Positions 34,466-42,982 of a stretch of 64,000 bases of DNA are shown here, piece after piece (within the stretch, counting starts at the first letter, position 1; every line of letters starts with the position of its first letter). The DNA is from Clostridia bacterium (GTDB lineage Bacteria; Bacillota; Clostridia; Oscillospirales; CAG-272). Below the pieces are notes generated by a model. That model saw only the letters and a list, made by a program, of their open reading frames with translations. It had not been told where the DNA came from and did no database searches. Position numbers and translations under genes: made by a program. The stretch covers positions 124,001 through 188,000 of the forward strand of contig JAFUQU010000014.1 in the NCBI GenBank assembly GCA_017472255.1, read 5' to 3'.

Positions 34466-35101
34466 TTACTGCATTTTATGCGTTTTGTAATCATCCACGA
34501 ACTGAGCCAGCAGTTCAACGGTGCCGTCAATGCCGAGACGGCTGGAATCGATGGAGAGATCGAAGTTATCCAGCTTGCCCCATTTCTGTCCGGTATAATA
34601 ATTATAGTAATTGGAGCGGCGCTTATCGGTTTTCACGATAATGTCCTTTGCCTTGTCCACGGGAACGTCGTGCCGTTCGGACACATGGGCGGCGCGGAAA
34701 TCCAGCGGCGCGTGAATGAAGAGCTTGAGAAGATGCGGATTGCCCCGCAGTACATAATCGGCGCAGCGTCCAATAAATACGGCAGGTCCTTCCTCGGACA
34801 GATTGCGGATGATCTCCGACTGGGTAACGAACAGCTTGTCGTTGATGGGCATATCAAAGGCAATGCCAGCGTTGCCGCTCCAGAAGGAGGAACCCATGGC
34901 CAGCGTGTAGAGCAGGCTGCTGGTAGCTTTTTCGTCAGCTTCGCCCAGCACGGTGTGCGCCATACCGCTCTTTTGAGCTGCCATTGCGATCAGCTCGTTG
35001 TTATAGAATGGAATACCCAGCTTTGCTGCCAGCTTTTCGCCGATTTCACGTCCGCCGCTGCCGTATTGTCTGCCGATTGTAATGAGTAGGTTGTTATTCA
35101 T
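34466..35101 (-). CDS. Cytidylate-kinase-like protein
   Basis: A 211-residue P-loop kinase of the cytidylate_kin_2 family: ITIGRQYGSGGREIGEKLA (about 7-25) carries the phosphate-binding loop, IPFYNNELI follows, and FIGRCADYVL and RSNYYNYYTGQKWG complete the family pattern. The true substrate of this family is uncertain; it is common in Firmicutes and Bacteroidetes in addition to the canonical Cmk. GGAGGTACGG precedes the ATG, and TATAAT with a poor -35 (TTTATT) lies about 35 bases upstream. Confidence 0.87.
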   Translation of the reverse strand: MNNNLLITIGRQYGSGGREIGEKLAAKLGIPFYNNELIAMAAQKSGMAHTVLGEADEKATSSLLYTLAMGSSFWSGNAGIAFDMPINDKLFVTQSEIIRNLSEEGPAVFIGRCADYVLRGNPHLLKLFIHAPLDFRAAHVSERHDVPVDKAKDIIVKTDKRRSNYYNYYTGQKWGKLDNFDLSIDSSRLGIDGTVELLAQFVDDYKTHKMQ

Positions 35102-35209
35102 ATCCGTACCTCCGTTGTAATTTTCTATATTTATTATACACTATTCTTTATAAAAAATAAAGGGGTTTATTGCAATTTCTACATGGAAAGTACGGATTTA
35201 ATATTTCAT

Positions 35210-36187
35210 TCACATATTATTCGCAAATTGCGTTTCGACCACCCGCTCGCAGCAGTCGGGAGAATAACGCCAGCAGTCGATATGGTTGGTATCCGCCGGA
35301 ACGCTGTCGAAACCGCCGCGCAGCGCGCGAGCCGTTGTTCCGCCGATGCCCCGGTAGGCGTCTATAATCACCAGCTTGACCTTCATCCGCTCGGGGATGA
35401 TGTTCTTTATGTATACCGCCGCGGTCTGTCCGACCGACACGTCCCCCCGGTATTCAGCCAATCCCGCCAGATTCGGCGTCAGTTCCACGAACACGCCGTA
35501 TGCTTCCACGCTGCGCACAATGCCGGTGACGGTCTGTCCCACCGCGAAAAGCGATGCGTTTTCCTCCCACGTGCCCAGTAGCTCCTTACGGCTGACGAAG
35601 ATACGCCCCGCCTTCCCGTCGGCGTCATGCTCCACCGATTTGACCACCACATCCAGCTCGCTTCCCACTGTCAGCCGATCCCGGGGATGGGTGATGCGCG
35701 ATACCGAGATGCAGTCGATGGACAGCAGGGAAACGATGCCGCAGCCGATGTCCATGAACGCGCCGAAATGCTCCAGATGGGTGACTTTGGCGGGGATGAT
35801 ATCGCCGGGCGTCAGGGCGGAAAGGAAATTCTCCGCGCATTCACGCTGTGCGGCGCGGCGGGAGAGGATGATCTGTACGCCGCCGAGGCTTGGACGCTCG
35901 ATGCGCATCACCTTGAAGCAGACCGGCTTGCCCACGCGGGTGATGACGGCGATATCCTTCACCGCTTCGCCGGGAGCGGTCAGCGCCGCCTCATCTCGTT
36001 CGATGGTGCCGCAGTATTCGCCCAGACTGACGGTCAGCGTCAGCGTGCCTGAGCAGCGGATGGCGGCGGCTTCCAGGATGCGTCCCTCGTTCATGGCGCG
36101 CTCCAATCCTTCCAGCGAGGAGAGGTATTCGCGGTTTTCGTCGGTATCGATCAGGCTGCCCTCGGGCAGGTAAGCGGATGAAATCAT
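35210..36187 (-). CDS. S1-domain RNA-binding protein
   Basis: A 325-residue protein with a degenerate first OB-like region (about 30-115) and two clearer S1 domains: GDIIPAKVTHLEHFGAFMDIGCGIVSLL (about 126-153) and GQTVTGIVRSVEAYGVFVELTPNLAGLAEY (about 217-246). It resembles the short S1-like proteins of Clostridia annotated as 30S ribosomal protein S1. No ispH/cmk partner is attached, though a cytidylate-kinase-like gene lies directly downstream on the same strand, which recalls the Cmk-RpsA neighbourhood seen elsewhere. It is divergent from a DeoR regulator; TGTAC/GTACA arms lie in its leader. Confidence 0.83.
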   Translation of the reverse strand: MISSAYLPEGSLIDTDENREYLSSLEGLERAMNEGRILEAAAIRCSGTLTLTVSLGEYCGTIERDEAALTAPGEAVKDIAVITRVGKPVCFKVMRIERPSLGGVQIILSRRAAQRECAENFLSALTPGDIIPAKVTHLEHFGAFMDIGCGIVSLLSIDCISVSRITHPRDRLTVGSELDVVVKSVEHDADGKAGRIFVSRKELLGTWEENASLFAVGQTVTGIVRSVEAYGVFVELTPNLAGLAEYRGDVSVGQTAAVYIKNIIPERMKVKLVIIDAYRGIGGTTARALRGGFDSVPADTNHIDCWRYSPDCCERVVETQFANNM

Positions 36188-36301
36188 AAATTCGACCTCC
36201 GTTGGATTTTGATATTGGGGTTTTGTACACGACAGTACATTCTATTGCGTCGGGGGAGGAATTATGCAAGAAAAATTATTCACGAATTTTCACGGTTCCT
36301 A

Positions 36302-36330
36302 TTGACAAACGGGAACAAACGTGATATAAT
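36302..36330 (+). promoter_or_regulatory. Consensus promoter of the DeoR-family gene
   Basis: TTGACA (36302-36307) and TATAAT (36325-36330), 17-bp spacer. Confidence 0.92.
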
Positions 36331-36373
36331 GGGTACACAGGATCCTGAATTGATTACCGAAAGGGGAATGTTT

Positions 36374-37171
36374 ATGTTTATCGAGGAACGCCATCAGGCC
36401 ATACTCAAGATGCTGGAGGAGCGCGGCAGCATCAGCACGTCGATCATTCAGAAGGAGTTCGGCGTCAGCTACGACAGCGCCAAGCGCGACCTGCGCCTGC
36501 TGGAAGAAAAGGGACTGCTGAAACGCACCCATGGCGGCGCGATTCCCATGCGTCAGGTGGCGCTGGGACGTCCGCCGCAGGCTACGGTGCGGGATATCGC
36601 CCAGGTGAAGCCGAACTATCTGGCCATCGCAAAGCGGGCGGTGGGGCTGATTCAGGACAACGATGTGATTTTCGTGTCCTCAGCCACAGTGGGGCTGTTC
36701 ATGGCGCGCAACCTTCCCGCCGATCTGCACGTGCGGGTGGCGACCAACTCCATCGTGCTGGCAGAGGAACTGCGCTGCAAGCCAAATGTGAAGGTGATTC
36801 TTCTGGGCGGTGAGATGGACGAACGGGGCAACTGCTACGAGGGTTTCGCGCTGGAAATGCTGAAACGGCTGCGCTTTGACAAGTGCTTTCTTACATCGGC
36901 CTGCATATCGGCGGAATTCGGGCTGTCGATTCAGCACAGCTCGGCGATTCCCTTCTGGAACGCTGTCATTGATGCGTCGAAAAAGGCTATCGGGCTGTAT
37001 CCCACCGAGAAGATTGGCTTCGATTCTGTGATTTCGATCTGTCCCGCCGAGCGTTTGGACGCGATCATCACCGACTGGAACGCTTCTGAGGAAACGCTTG
37101 CCGGATTCGAGGAGAAGGGCATTCATGTGGTGGTCTGCGACGAAGAAGAGGGCGGCGTAGAGGAATTATAA
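36374..37171 (+). CDS. DeoR/GlpR-family transcriptional regulator
   Basis: A 265-residue repressor. The N-terminal winged helix-turn-helix is ERHQAILKMLEERGSISTSIIQKEFGVSYDSAKRDLRLLEEKGLLKRTHGGAI (about 4-56 in parts), and the C-terminal sugar-phosphate-sensing domain contains VATNSIVLAEEL, VILLGGEMDERGN and DASKKAIGLYP. ATG 36374 is chosen from three in a row because AAGGGG lies 7 bases upstream. Alone in its transcription unit and not beside a sugar operon, so its targets are likely elsewhere or its own promoter. Confidence 0.9.
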   Translation: MFIEERHQAILKMLEERGSISTSIIQKEFGVSYDSAKRDLRLLEEKGLLKRTHGGAIPMRQVALGRPPQATVRDIAQVKPNYLAIAKRAVGLIQDNDVIFVSSATVGLFMARNLPADLHVRVATNSIVLAEELRCKPNVKVILLGGEMDERGNCYEGFALEMLKRLRFDKCFLTSACISAEFGLSIQHSSAIPFWNAVIDASKKAIGLYPTEKIGFDSVISICPAERLDAIITDWNASEETLAGFEEKGIHVVVCDEEEGGVEEL

Positions 37172-37175
37172 AAAA

Positions 37176-37208
37176 ATCGGTACTGCGTTCCGTGAACGCG
37201 GTACCGAT
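37176..37208 (+). terminator. Terminator between convergent genes
   Basis: Fifteen-bp stem (37176-37190/37194-37208, one T-G pair) with CGT loop; GCTTTT follows on plus and TTTTTT on minus. Confidence 0.88.
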
Positions 37209-37213
37209 GCTTT

Positions 37214-38104
37214 TCAACTGTATTTCAGCAGGCGGATATAGTGATTGGCTTCGCGCAGCACATGGTCTGCGAGCAGCGGCAGAATAACGGAACGGATTCC
37301 GCATTGTTCGATTCCCTGGGTTCCTGCTTTTTTGAAGTCTCTGAATTTTATGGTTTCGGTCAGAGAAGCGGTGTCCAGCGTTTTGTTCTGCGCGTCGCGG
37401 CAGGCTTCCAGCAGCTCGGAATATTTTCCGGCGAATTCATCTGCCGTCTGAATCAGCTCCTCCTCGGTGGGGTCCAGCAGGCCGCGGATGAACAGCGCGT
37501 GTTCCATCATGATGCGATTCCAGAAGCATTCGATGTCCAGCATGGATTCGCCGTTCAGGTCGCCGTCTGCTTCAAGCATACCCACATAATCCCGATACAG
37601 CTTTGCTTCCCGGATGATATGCTCGATCAGCAAGGGATAGTTCAGGGTGAACATTTTGCAGCTCAGTACGTTTTGCAGGATAAGCTCCTTGAACGAGATC
37701 AGCCCGTTCAGCAGAACGAGCGCTCTCTGGTTGAGCGCCCGAACCTGACTTTGCAGCGCCGGATTCATTCTGCCGGGGCAGTTATTGCCCAGACGAAGCT
37801 CTCTTTCGGTGATTTCCCGGTTGATTCGGATGCCGGTAAAGGCTTCCGTCTGTCGTTCAGCCAGAGCGGTGAATTCGGTGACGATTTCTCCCGAGTTCAG
37901 AACCTCCCGGCTGACGATGCAGTTACCGAGCGTTATCGCCTGACTGAGCAGTTTTTCGAATTCCTGTTTATAAAACTCCGCTTTGGCGGAAAAGGGTGCG
38001 TTGGCGGGTGTAAATCCCGCCCGCAGGAACAGGGCGTGTTCTTTCATGATCCGCCCGAAGAAAAGATGCAGCTCCACGGATTTTACCGCGTAGTTATCGT
38101 ACAT
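37214..38104 (-). CDS. DUF2935 protein (duplicated four-helix bundle)
   Basis: A 296-residue cytoplasmic helical protein made of two repeats: FFGRIMKEHALFLRAGF with LLIEHIIREAKLYRDYV, and FWNRIMMEHALFIRGLL with LLADHVLREANHYIRLL. Paired EH and H/E residues suggest a metal-binding, ferritin-like fold. This DUF2935 family is common in spore-forming Firmicutes; function unknown. Start MYDNYAV at 38104 follows GGAGGG; an upstream start with extra residues (MTTNKHGG) lacks one. Confidence 0.85.
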   Translation of the reverse strand: MYDNYAVKSVELHLFFGRIMKEHALFLRAGFTPANAPFSAKAEFYKQEFEKLLSQAITLGNCIVSREVLNSGEIVTEFTALAERQTEAFTGIRINREITERELRLGNNCPGRMNPALQSQVRALNQRALVLLNGLISFKELILQNVLSCKMFTLNYPLLIEHIIREAKLYRDYVGMLEADGDLNGESMLDIECFWNRIMMEHALFIRGLLDPTEEELIQTADEFAGKYSELLEACRDAQNKTLDTASLTETIKFRDFKKAGTQGIEQCGIRSVILPLLADHVLREANHYIRLLKYS

Positions 38105-38303
38105 AGTATACAGCCCTCCGTGTTTGTTGGTTGTCAACAGTACCAGTATATGCGCGGGGGGCGGATGGGTGAGGAGTGATATTGCTCCCTACGGTCGCAG
38201 TGGTATTATATTCGCCTCTCCAACGCGCCGCAGCGCATATCACTGCCGAAGGCAATATCACGCCACGTAGGGGCATAGAACTCGCCGTAGGCGAATATAA
38301 CTG
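38105..38303. repeat. Intergenic hairpin-rich repeat-like element
   Basis: Between DUF2935 and tRNA-Trp lie interleaved inverted segments: GATATTGC (38178-38185) with GCAATATC (38252-38259), CCCTACG (38187-38193) with CGTAGGG (38266-38272), and ATTCGCC (38209-38215) with GGCGAAT (38290-38296), plus small hairpins such as CGCC-gta-GGCG. No coding potential. It resembles composite short-hairpin intergenic repeats of Clostridia, but only one copy is in the window. Confidence 0.5.
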
Positions 38304-38332
38304 AAAAAACCTCGCCACTGGCGAGGTTTTTT
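38304..38332 (-). terminator. Terminator of tRNA-Trp
   Basis: Perfect 13-bp stem AAAAAACCTCGCC/GGCGAGGTTTTTT with loop ACT, bidirectional, 1 base after the tRNA CCA end (minus strand). Confidence 0.93.
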
Positions 38333-38333
38333 C

Positions 38334-38409
38334 TGGCAGGGGCACAAAGGCTCGAACTCTGGACACGCGGTTTTGGAGACCGCTGCTCTACCAACTGAGC
38401 TATACCCCT
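38334..38409 (-). tRNA. tRNA-Trp (anticodon CCA)
   Basis: Minus strand cloverleaf: acceptor AGGGGTA/TGCCCCT, D-arm GCTCAGTTGGTAGAGC, anticodon stem CGGT/ACCG with loop CTCCAAA (anticodon CCA), T-arm AGAGTTCGAGCCT, discriminator G and an encoded CCA. It has its own promoter and terminator. Confidence 0.96.
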
Positions 38410-38421
38410 ATAACGTTAGAT

Positions 38422-38450
38422 ATTATACCACATTCCGGCGCCGATGTCAA
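38422..38450 (-). promoter_or_regulatory. Consensus promoter of tRNA-Trp
   Basis: Minus strand: TTGACA (38450-38445) and TATAAT (38427-38422), 17-bp spacer. Confidence 0.93.
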
Positions 38451-38492
38451 GACCTTTTTCAAAAAAACTTAAAATTATTTTTATAATCCCTC

Positions 38493-38521
38493 TTGACAAA
38501 ACGTCAACTCTATGATATAAT
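38493..38521 (+). promoter_or_regulatory. Consensus promoter of the ylxM-ffh operon
   Basis: TTGACA (38493-38498) and TATAAT (38516-38521), 17-bp spacer. GTAAAG/CTTTAC arms (38523-38541) follow at the start point. Confidence 0.92.
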
Positions 38522-38556
38522 TGTAAAGTAATTTGCTTTACACGCGAGGGAATCCT

Positions 38557-38913
38557 ATGCCATTGCATGAAAAAGACCTCGAGATCGGCCTGCTGCTGGA
38601 TTTTTACGGAGAGCTGCTGAGTGACAGCCGCCGGGAGGCAGCGGAGCTTTATTATAATGAAGATCTCTCCCTGGCTGAAATCGCGGAGAATACCGGCATC
38701 ACCCGGCAGGGCGTGCGGGACAGCATAAACAAGGCGAAAGCGCAGCTTTATTCCTATGAGGAAAAGCTGGGGCTTGCCGGAAAGTTCCGGCAGGTTGAAA
38801 AAACGCTGGCTGACCTGACGGCGCGGCTGGAGCGGCTGCGGAGCGTTCTTCCTGAGGAAGAACGCGGGGAGCTGGACGAGATCATCCGCGAAACGCAATC
38901 AATCACCATTTAA
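38557..38913 (+). CDS. ylxM: YlxM-family helix-turn-helix protein
   Basis: A 118-residue protein with a sigma-region-4-like helix-turn-helix (LSLAEIAENTGITRQGVRDSINKAKAQLYSYEEKLGL, about 41-77) and a C-terminal coiled helix. YlxM (p13) lies directly upstream of ffh in Firmicutes and is thought to help the signal recognition particle pathway. ATG 38557 follows GCGAGGG; a longer in-frame start at 38533 overlaps the transcription start hairpin. ffh begins 18 bases downstream. Confidence 0.94.
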   Translation: MPLHEKDLEIGLLLDFYGELLSDSRREAAELYYNEDLSLAEIAENTGITRQGVRDSINKAKAQLYSYEEKLGLAGKFRQVEKTLADLTARLERLRSVLPEEERGELDEIIRETQSITI

Positions 38914-38931
38914 CCAGAACGGAGGCGCCTG

Positions 38932-40272
38932 ATGTTCGAGAGCTTAGTCGATAAAATGTCCGAGGCTTTCAAAAAGTTCAAAAGCAAGGGAAAGCTCACC
39001 GAGGCTGACGTCAAAGCCGGTATGCGCGAGGTTAAGCTGGCGCTGCTGGAGGCCGACGTCAACTATAAGGTCGTCAAGGACTTTATCAAGACCGTGTCCG
39101 AGCGCGCGGTGGGTTCCGAGGTGCTGGAAAGCCTGATGCCTGCACAGCAGGTGGTCAAAATTGTCAACGAGGAGCTTTGCAACCTGATGGGCGGAACTCA
39201 GGCCAAGCTCAATATTTCTTCCAAGCCGCCCACAGTCGTCATGATGGTCGGTCTCCAGGGTGCGGGTAAAACCACCCACTCGGGCAAGATCGCCGGAATG
39301 TACAAAAAGCAGCACAAGCGCCCCCTGCTCGTAGCCTGCGACGTTTATCGTCCCGCGGCAATCAAACAGCTGGAGGTGGTTGGCGGGCAGCTGGATATCC
39401 CCGTCTTTCAGATGGGCGACAAGGTCAGCCCTGTTGAAATTGCCAAGGCGGGCATTGAGCACGCCATCAAGCACGGTCACGACATGGTGTTCATCGATAC
39501 CGCCGGACGTCTGCACGTGGACGAGGTGCTGATGAACGAGCTGAAGGATATCAAGGCCGCTGTTGAACCCACGGAAATCCTACTGGTGGTCGATGCGATG
39601 ACCGGTCAGGACGCTGTGAATGTGGCCGAATCCTTCAACAATCTGCTGGATATCACCGGCGTCGTCCTTACAAAAATGGACGGCGATACACGAGGCGGCG
39701 CGGCGCTTTCGGTGCGTCACGTCACCGGCAAGCCCATCAAGTTCGTGGGTACCGGCGAAAAGCTGGATATGATCGAGCCTTTCTATCCCGACCGCATGGC
39801 GTCGAGAATTTTAGGCATGGGCGACGTGCTTTCGCTGATTGAGAAGGCGCAGCAGAACTTCGATGAGAAGCAGGCTGCCGAGCTGGAGCGCAAGATGCGC
39901 GAGCAGAGCTTCACGCTTACCGACTTCCTTGATCAATTCAAGCAGGTGCGCAACATGGGCAGCATTGATCAGCTGATGGGCATGATCCCCGGCGTGAACA
40001 CCGCCGCGCTGAAGGATGTGAAGGTGGACGAGCGTCAGCTCGACCGTATGGAGGCGATTATCCTCTCCATGACGCCCGAGGAACGGGAGAAGCCGGATCT
40101 CATCAACGCTTCCCGCAAACGCCGCATCGCCGACGGCAGCGGCATGAAGGTGGAGGACGTGAACCGTCTGCTCAAACAGTACGACCAGATCCGCCAGATG
40201 ATGAAGAAATTCGCGTCTATGTCCGGAGGCAAGCGCTTTGGCAAAAAAGGAAAGATGAAAATTCCGTTTTAA
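38932..40272 (+). CDS. ffh: Signal recognition particle protein Ffh
   Basis: A 446-residue GTPase that binds the SRP RNA and signal sequences and targets membrane proteins with FtsY. The NG domain shows GLQGAGKTTHSGKIA (G1), DTAGRL (G3), TKMDGDTRGGAAL (G4) and GTGEKLD; the M domain (about 300-435) has Met-rich helices and the SRP-RNA-binding GSGMKVEDVNRLLKQY. Length is standard. It is followed by rpsP and khpA on the same strand. The 4.5S/SRP RNA gene itself was not recognised in this window. Confidence 0.98.
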   Translation: MFESLVDKMSEAFKKFKSKGKLTEADVKAGMREVKLALLEADVNYKVVKDFIKTVSERAVGSEVLESLMPAQQVVKIVNEELCNLMGGTQAKLNISSKPPTVVMMVGLQGAGKTTHSGKIAGMYKKQHKRPLLVACDVYRPAAIKQLEVVGGQLDIPVFQMGDKVSPVEIAKAGIEHAIKHGHDMVFIDTAGRLHVDEVLMNELKDIKAAVEPTEILLVVDAMTGQDAVNVAESFNNLLDITGVVLTKMDGDTRGGAALSVRHVTGKPIKFVGTGEKLDMIEPFYPDRMASRILGMGDVLSLIEKAQQNFDEKQAAELERKMREQSFTLTDFLDQFKQVRNMGSIDQLMGMIPGVNTAALKDVKVDERQLDRMEAIILSMTPEEREKPDLINASRKRRIADGSGMKVEDVNRLLKQYDQIRQMMKKFASMSGGKRFGKKGKMKIPF

Positions 40273-40326
40273 TAACGGTTTTCAATAAAATTAAATTTTA
40301 ACTATGCATTTTCGGAGGAAACTAAA

Positions 40327-40572
40327 ATGGCAGTAAAACTCAGACTCACCAGAATCGGTGCAAAGAAGAACCCCTATTATCGTGTTGTTGTCGCTGACTC
40401 CCGCTATCCCCGCGACGGCCGCTTCATCGAAGTGATCGGCACCTACAACCCCATGACCGATCCCGCTGAAGTGAACATCGACAACGAGAAGGCTCAGAAG
40501 TGGATTAAGAACGGCGCTCAGCCTACCGATACCGTTAAGGCTCTGCTCAAGAAGTCCGGCGCTATCGAATAA
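40327..40572 (+). CDS. rpsP: 30S ribosomal protein S16
   Basis: An 81-residue ribosomal protein with the full S16 pattern: [24 protein letters not shown], then [22 protein letters not shown] precedes the ATG. Second-to-last gene of the ylxM-ffh-rpsP-khpA unit. Confidence 0.98.
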   Translation: MAVKLRLTRIGAKKNPYYRVVVADSRYPRDGRFIEVIGTYNPMTDPAEVNIDNEKAQKWIKNGAQPTDTVKALLKKSGAIE

Positions 40573-40617
40573 TTTATGCCGAAAGGCACCTGAAATCCAG
40601 AAATCGGAGGTTGCGCT

Positions 40618-40854
40618 ATGGTCGAACTTAGTCAGGTTCTCACCAACATCGCAAAAGCCATCGTTGATGATCCCGAACAGGTTTCAGTAACAGAGACGAC
40701 CGAGGGCGACAGCGTTCAGCTGGAGCTTCACGTCGCCGAGGACGACATGGGCAAGGTGATCGGCAGACACGGCAAGATCGCAAAATCGATCCGCCTTGTG
40801 ATGAAGGCAGCCGCGAATACGATTGGCAAAAAGGTAACAGTTGAAATCAAGTGA
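40618..40854 (+). CDS. khpA: KH-domain RNA-binding protein KhpA
   Basis: A 78-residue single KH domain with the GxxG loop in VIGRHGKIAKSIRLVMKAA. In Firmicutes KhpA pairs with KhpB (Jag) as a small-RNA and mRNA binder linked to cell division. Its place after rpsP is conserved. Here the operon stops at a terminator instead of continuing with rimM-trmD-rplS. Confidence 0.95.
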   Translation: MVELSQVLTNIAKAIVDDPEQVSVTETTEGDSVQLELHVAEDDMGKVIGRHGKIAKSIRLVMKAAANTIGKKVTVEIK

Positions 40855-40873
40855 TGATACTGTAGAATAGGAG

Positions 40874-40899
40874 CCGCCGCACTGAGGTGCGGCGGTTTT
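40874..40899 (+). terminator. Terminator after khpA
   Basis: Nine-bp perfect stem CCGCCGCAC/GTGCGGCGG with TGAG loop, then TTTTGTTT. Confidence 0.92.
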
Positions 40900-40950
40900 G
40901 TTTATGCATGGAGTTGTTGGATATTATAAAGAATCATTCAGCATATTTCA

Positions 40951-40979
40951 TTGTGTTTATCCATATCCGGGTGTATAAT
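40951..40979 (+). promoter_or_regulatory. Promoter of the first solute-binding lipoprotein
   Basis: TTGTGT (40951-40956) and TATAAT (40974-40979), 17-bp spacer. Confidence 0.7.
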
Positions 40980-41010
40980 TGTTGGGAACAAAATTACTGG
41001 AGGTACTAGC

Positions 41011-42435
41011 ATGAAGTACAAACCTTTTCCCCTGCTGCTGGCAGCATTGATGCTGACTACATCCTGCGGCGGGACTTCGAACCCGACAAACACCCCTGTC
41101 GATACCACGACCGCCGAACCCGAAGTTACCTATGAATTCACGAGCAACTACGGCGGTTATGAATTCCGTATCCTCAATGCTGACGATATATGGAGTATGC
41201 ACGCTTCCATTACACGCGAGCAGCAGACCGGCGAAGTGCTGGACGACGCCATGTACCGCCGCTGCACCACGTTGGAGGATAAGCTGAACATCACTCTCAA
41301 CGAAACCCGTCTTGGCATTGGTGATGATGTGGCGAATGAGGCACGCACGGTAATTCTTGCAGGCGATGATGCCTATGATATCATGTACATTTCCGCGCCT
41401 AATATGCAGGAATTCTCTACGCAGGGCTATGTCCACAATCTGCTGGATTTCGAAGAACTTCAGCTGGATCAGCCCTGGTGGATGGAATCCTACAACAACG
41501 CCAACACGAGCGGCGGTGCGCTCTACAGTGCCGCCAGCTATTCGCAGCTCATGATTCTCGACTCCATCTGGTGCCTGTATGTCAACGAAAGTATGCTGGA
41601 GGATCTGAAACTGGACGCGCCGTATGAGTTGGTGCGCAGCGGCAAATGGACGCTTGACGAATTTTCAAAATACATCAAGGCTGCGGCAAATCTGAACGGC
41701 GACGACAGCTATGATTGGAACACCGACGGAAACGCGGTATACGGTGCTTCCGGCGGAACCTTTGATAAATTTTATAAAGGCTGCGGCGAGCTGCTCGTGG
41801 AAAATGTGGAGGGCAAGCTGACGCTGACTGCCGGCAGTGAGCGGTTCTATAACGTGTTTGATAAGCTGGTTTCGACGATCAACCAGCACGATGGTACTTC
41901 GACGGTAGGTATCGGCGGCAACGACGGCGATCCGGGCAACTACATCGGTATCTTCATGGATGAGCGCTCCCTGTTCCTGCTGGCAGAGGTTTGCAAAACA
42001 AACCTCATGCGCAACGAGGAGTACAGCTTCGGCATCGTTCCGTATCCTAAATACGACGAGCTGCAGGAGCGTTATTATTCCACTGCGTTCTCCCATACGC
42101 CCAGCCTGACCATTCCGGTAACGGTTGCCGATCCGGTACGCAGCGCCGTGGTTTCCGACGCGCTGGCATATCTCAGCTGGGATATCGTGCTGCCCGTTTT
42201 CCGCAACGTGACCCTGGAGCAGAAGAATCTGCGCAACGAGGAATCCATCGAGATGCTGGACATTATCTTTGATTCCGTCGTGCCGGATGTGGGAACCACC
42301 GTTCCCGCAGTCAACAGCATGACTTCGGAGCTTACCACGATGGTTTATATCTCCGAAACGAACACCGCGTCGATTCTCGCCACCTATAAGGAGCAGATCG
42401 AAACGGAATTGGCTGAAATGAACGAACAGCGATAA
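41011..42435 (+). CDS. Orphan extracellular solute-binding lipoprotein 1
   Basis: A 474-residue lipoprotein with signal peptide and lipobox LTTSC (Cys19), a Thr/Pro-rich spacer, and a type-I periplasmic-binding (MalE-like) fold. Motifs shared with the protein at 47195-48658 are the E...GE(V/I)(L/V)(D/N)DA(M/I)Y start, QPWW/QQWW, PY(E/D)LVRSGKWT and PYPKYDE/PIPKYDE, so the two are paralogues. No permease or ATPase gene adjoins it. It is transcribed alone from the 40951 promoter to the terminator at 42448. Ligand probably a carbohydrate or oligosaccharide, unproven. ATG 41011 follows GGAGGT. Confidence 0.83.
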   Translation: MKYKPFPLLLAALMLTTSCGGTSNPTNTPVDTTTAEPEVTYEFTSNYGGYEFRILNADDIWSMHASITREQQTGEVLDDAMYRRCTTLEDKLNITLNETRLGIGDDVANEARTVILAGDDAYDIMYISAPNMQEFSTQGYVHNLLDFEELQLDQPWWMESYNNANTSGGALYSAASYSQLMILDSIWCLYVNESMLEDLKLDAPYELVRSGKWTLDEFSKYIKAAANLNGDDSYDWNTDGNAVYGASGGTFDKFYKGCGELLVENVEGKLTLTAGSERFYNVFDKLVSTINQHDGTSTVGIGGNDGDPGNYIGIFMDERSLFLLAEVCKTNLMRNEEYSFGIVPYPKYDELQERYYSTAFSHTPSLTIPVTVADPVRSAVVSDALAYLSWDIVLPVFRNVTLEQKNLRNEESIEMLDIIFDSVVPDVGTTVPAVNSMTSELTTMVYISETNTASILATYKEQIETELAEMNEQR

Positions 42436-42447
42436 TCGAACATAGCG

Positions 42448-42485
42448 AACAGGTCAGGCTTGGCATAAGCCTGACCTGTTTTTTT
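42448..42485 (+). terminator. Terminator of solute-binding lipoprotein 1
   Basis: Fourteen-bp perfect stem (42448-42461/42467-42480) with GGCAT loop, followed by TTTTT. Confidence 0.93.
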
Positions 42486-42496
42486 GCGCTTGCCTA

Positions 42497-42525
42497 TTGA
42501 CAAACAGGCGGAGGTATGCTATACT
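42497..42525 (+). promoter_or_regulatory. Promoter of the BlaI-M56 operon
   Basis: TTGACA (42497-42502) and TATACT (42520-42525), 17-bp spacer; the operators begin at the next base. Confidence 0.9.
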
Positions 42526-42558
42526 ATATGCAAATGCATATCATATGCAATTGCATAT
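42526..42558 (+). promoter_or_regulatory. Two tandem palindromic operators of BlaI-like repressor
   Basis: ATATGCAAATGCATAT (42526-42541, one off-centre mismatch) and the perfect palindrome ATATGCAATTGCATAT (42543-42558) are separated by 1 bp. They cover the transcription start and lie just before AGGAGG (42561). Tandem dyads at this place fit BlaI/MecI repressor dimers; the sequence TGCA-nn-TGCA differs from the TACA/TGTA half-sites of classical BlaI. Confidence 0.8.
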
Positions 42559-42574
42559 ATAGGAGGATACTGCC

Positions 42575-42982
42575 ATGTCAAAGTCAATTCCCCGCCTGCC
42601 GGATGCCGAGCTGGATATCATGCTGGTGCTCTGGCGAAAGAATGAGCCTTCCCGCATCGGCGAAATCCACGCCGCGCTGCAGGAGACCAGACCCTGTACC
42701 AAACCCGCTCTGCACAGCCTTCTGGAACGGTTGTCCGACAAGGGCTTTGTGAGCATCGATCATGTGGAAGACGCGCGTCCCTACAAGCTGTTCACGCCGC
42801 TGGTTAGCGAGCGGGACTACCGTGCCGCCGAATCCCGCAGCTTCATCGATCGTCTCTGCCGGGGACGCTGGCAGACGCTGATCGCCTCGCTGGTGGACAG
42901 CGATGAAATTTCGAGGGATGATCTGGACGAGATTCGCGCGCTGCTGGAGAAAAGCGAGGAGAAGGAGGATGGCGATGAGTGA
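42575..42982 (+). CDS. BlaI/MecI-family repressor
   Basis: A 135-residue winged-helix repressor: LPDAELDIMLVLW, HAALQETRPCTKPALHSLLERLSDKGFV (helix-turn-helix and wing, about 30-58), and a C-terminal dimerisation helix. The family is cleaved when the partner membrane peptidase is activated, freeing the promoter. Two tandem operators lie at its promoter. Its stop overlaps the start of the M56 gene by 8 bases. No beta-lactamase or pbp2a gene is near, so the signal is likely not a beta-lactam or the target is elsewhere. Confidence 0.93.
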   Translation: MSKSIPRLPDAELDIMLVLWRKNEPSRIGEIHAALQETRPCTKPALHSLLERLSDKGFVSIDHVEDARPYKLFTPLVSERDYRAAESRSFIDRLCRGRWQTLIASLVDSDEISRDDLDEIRALLEKSEEKEDGDE

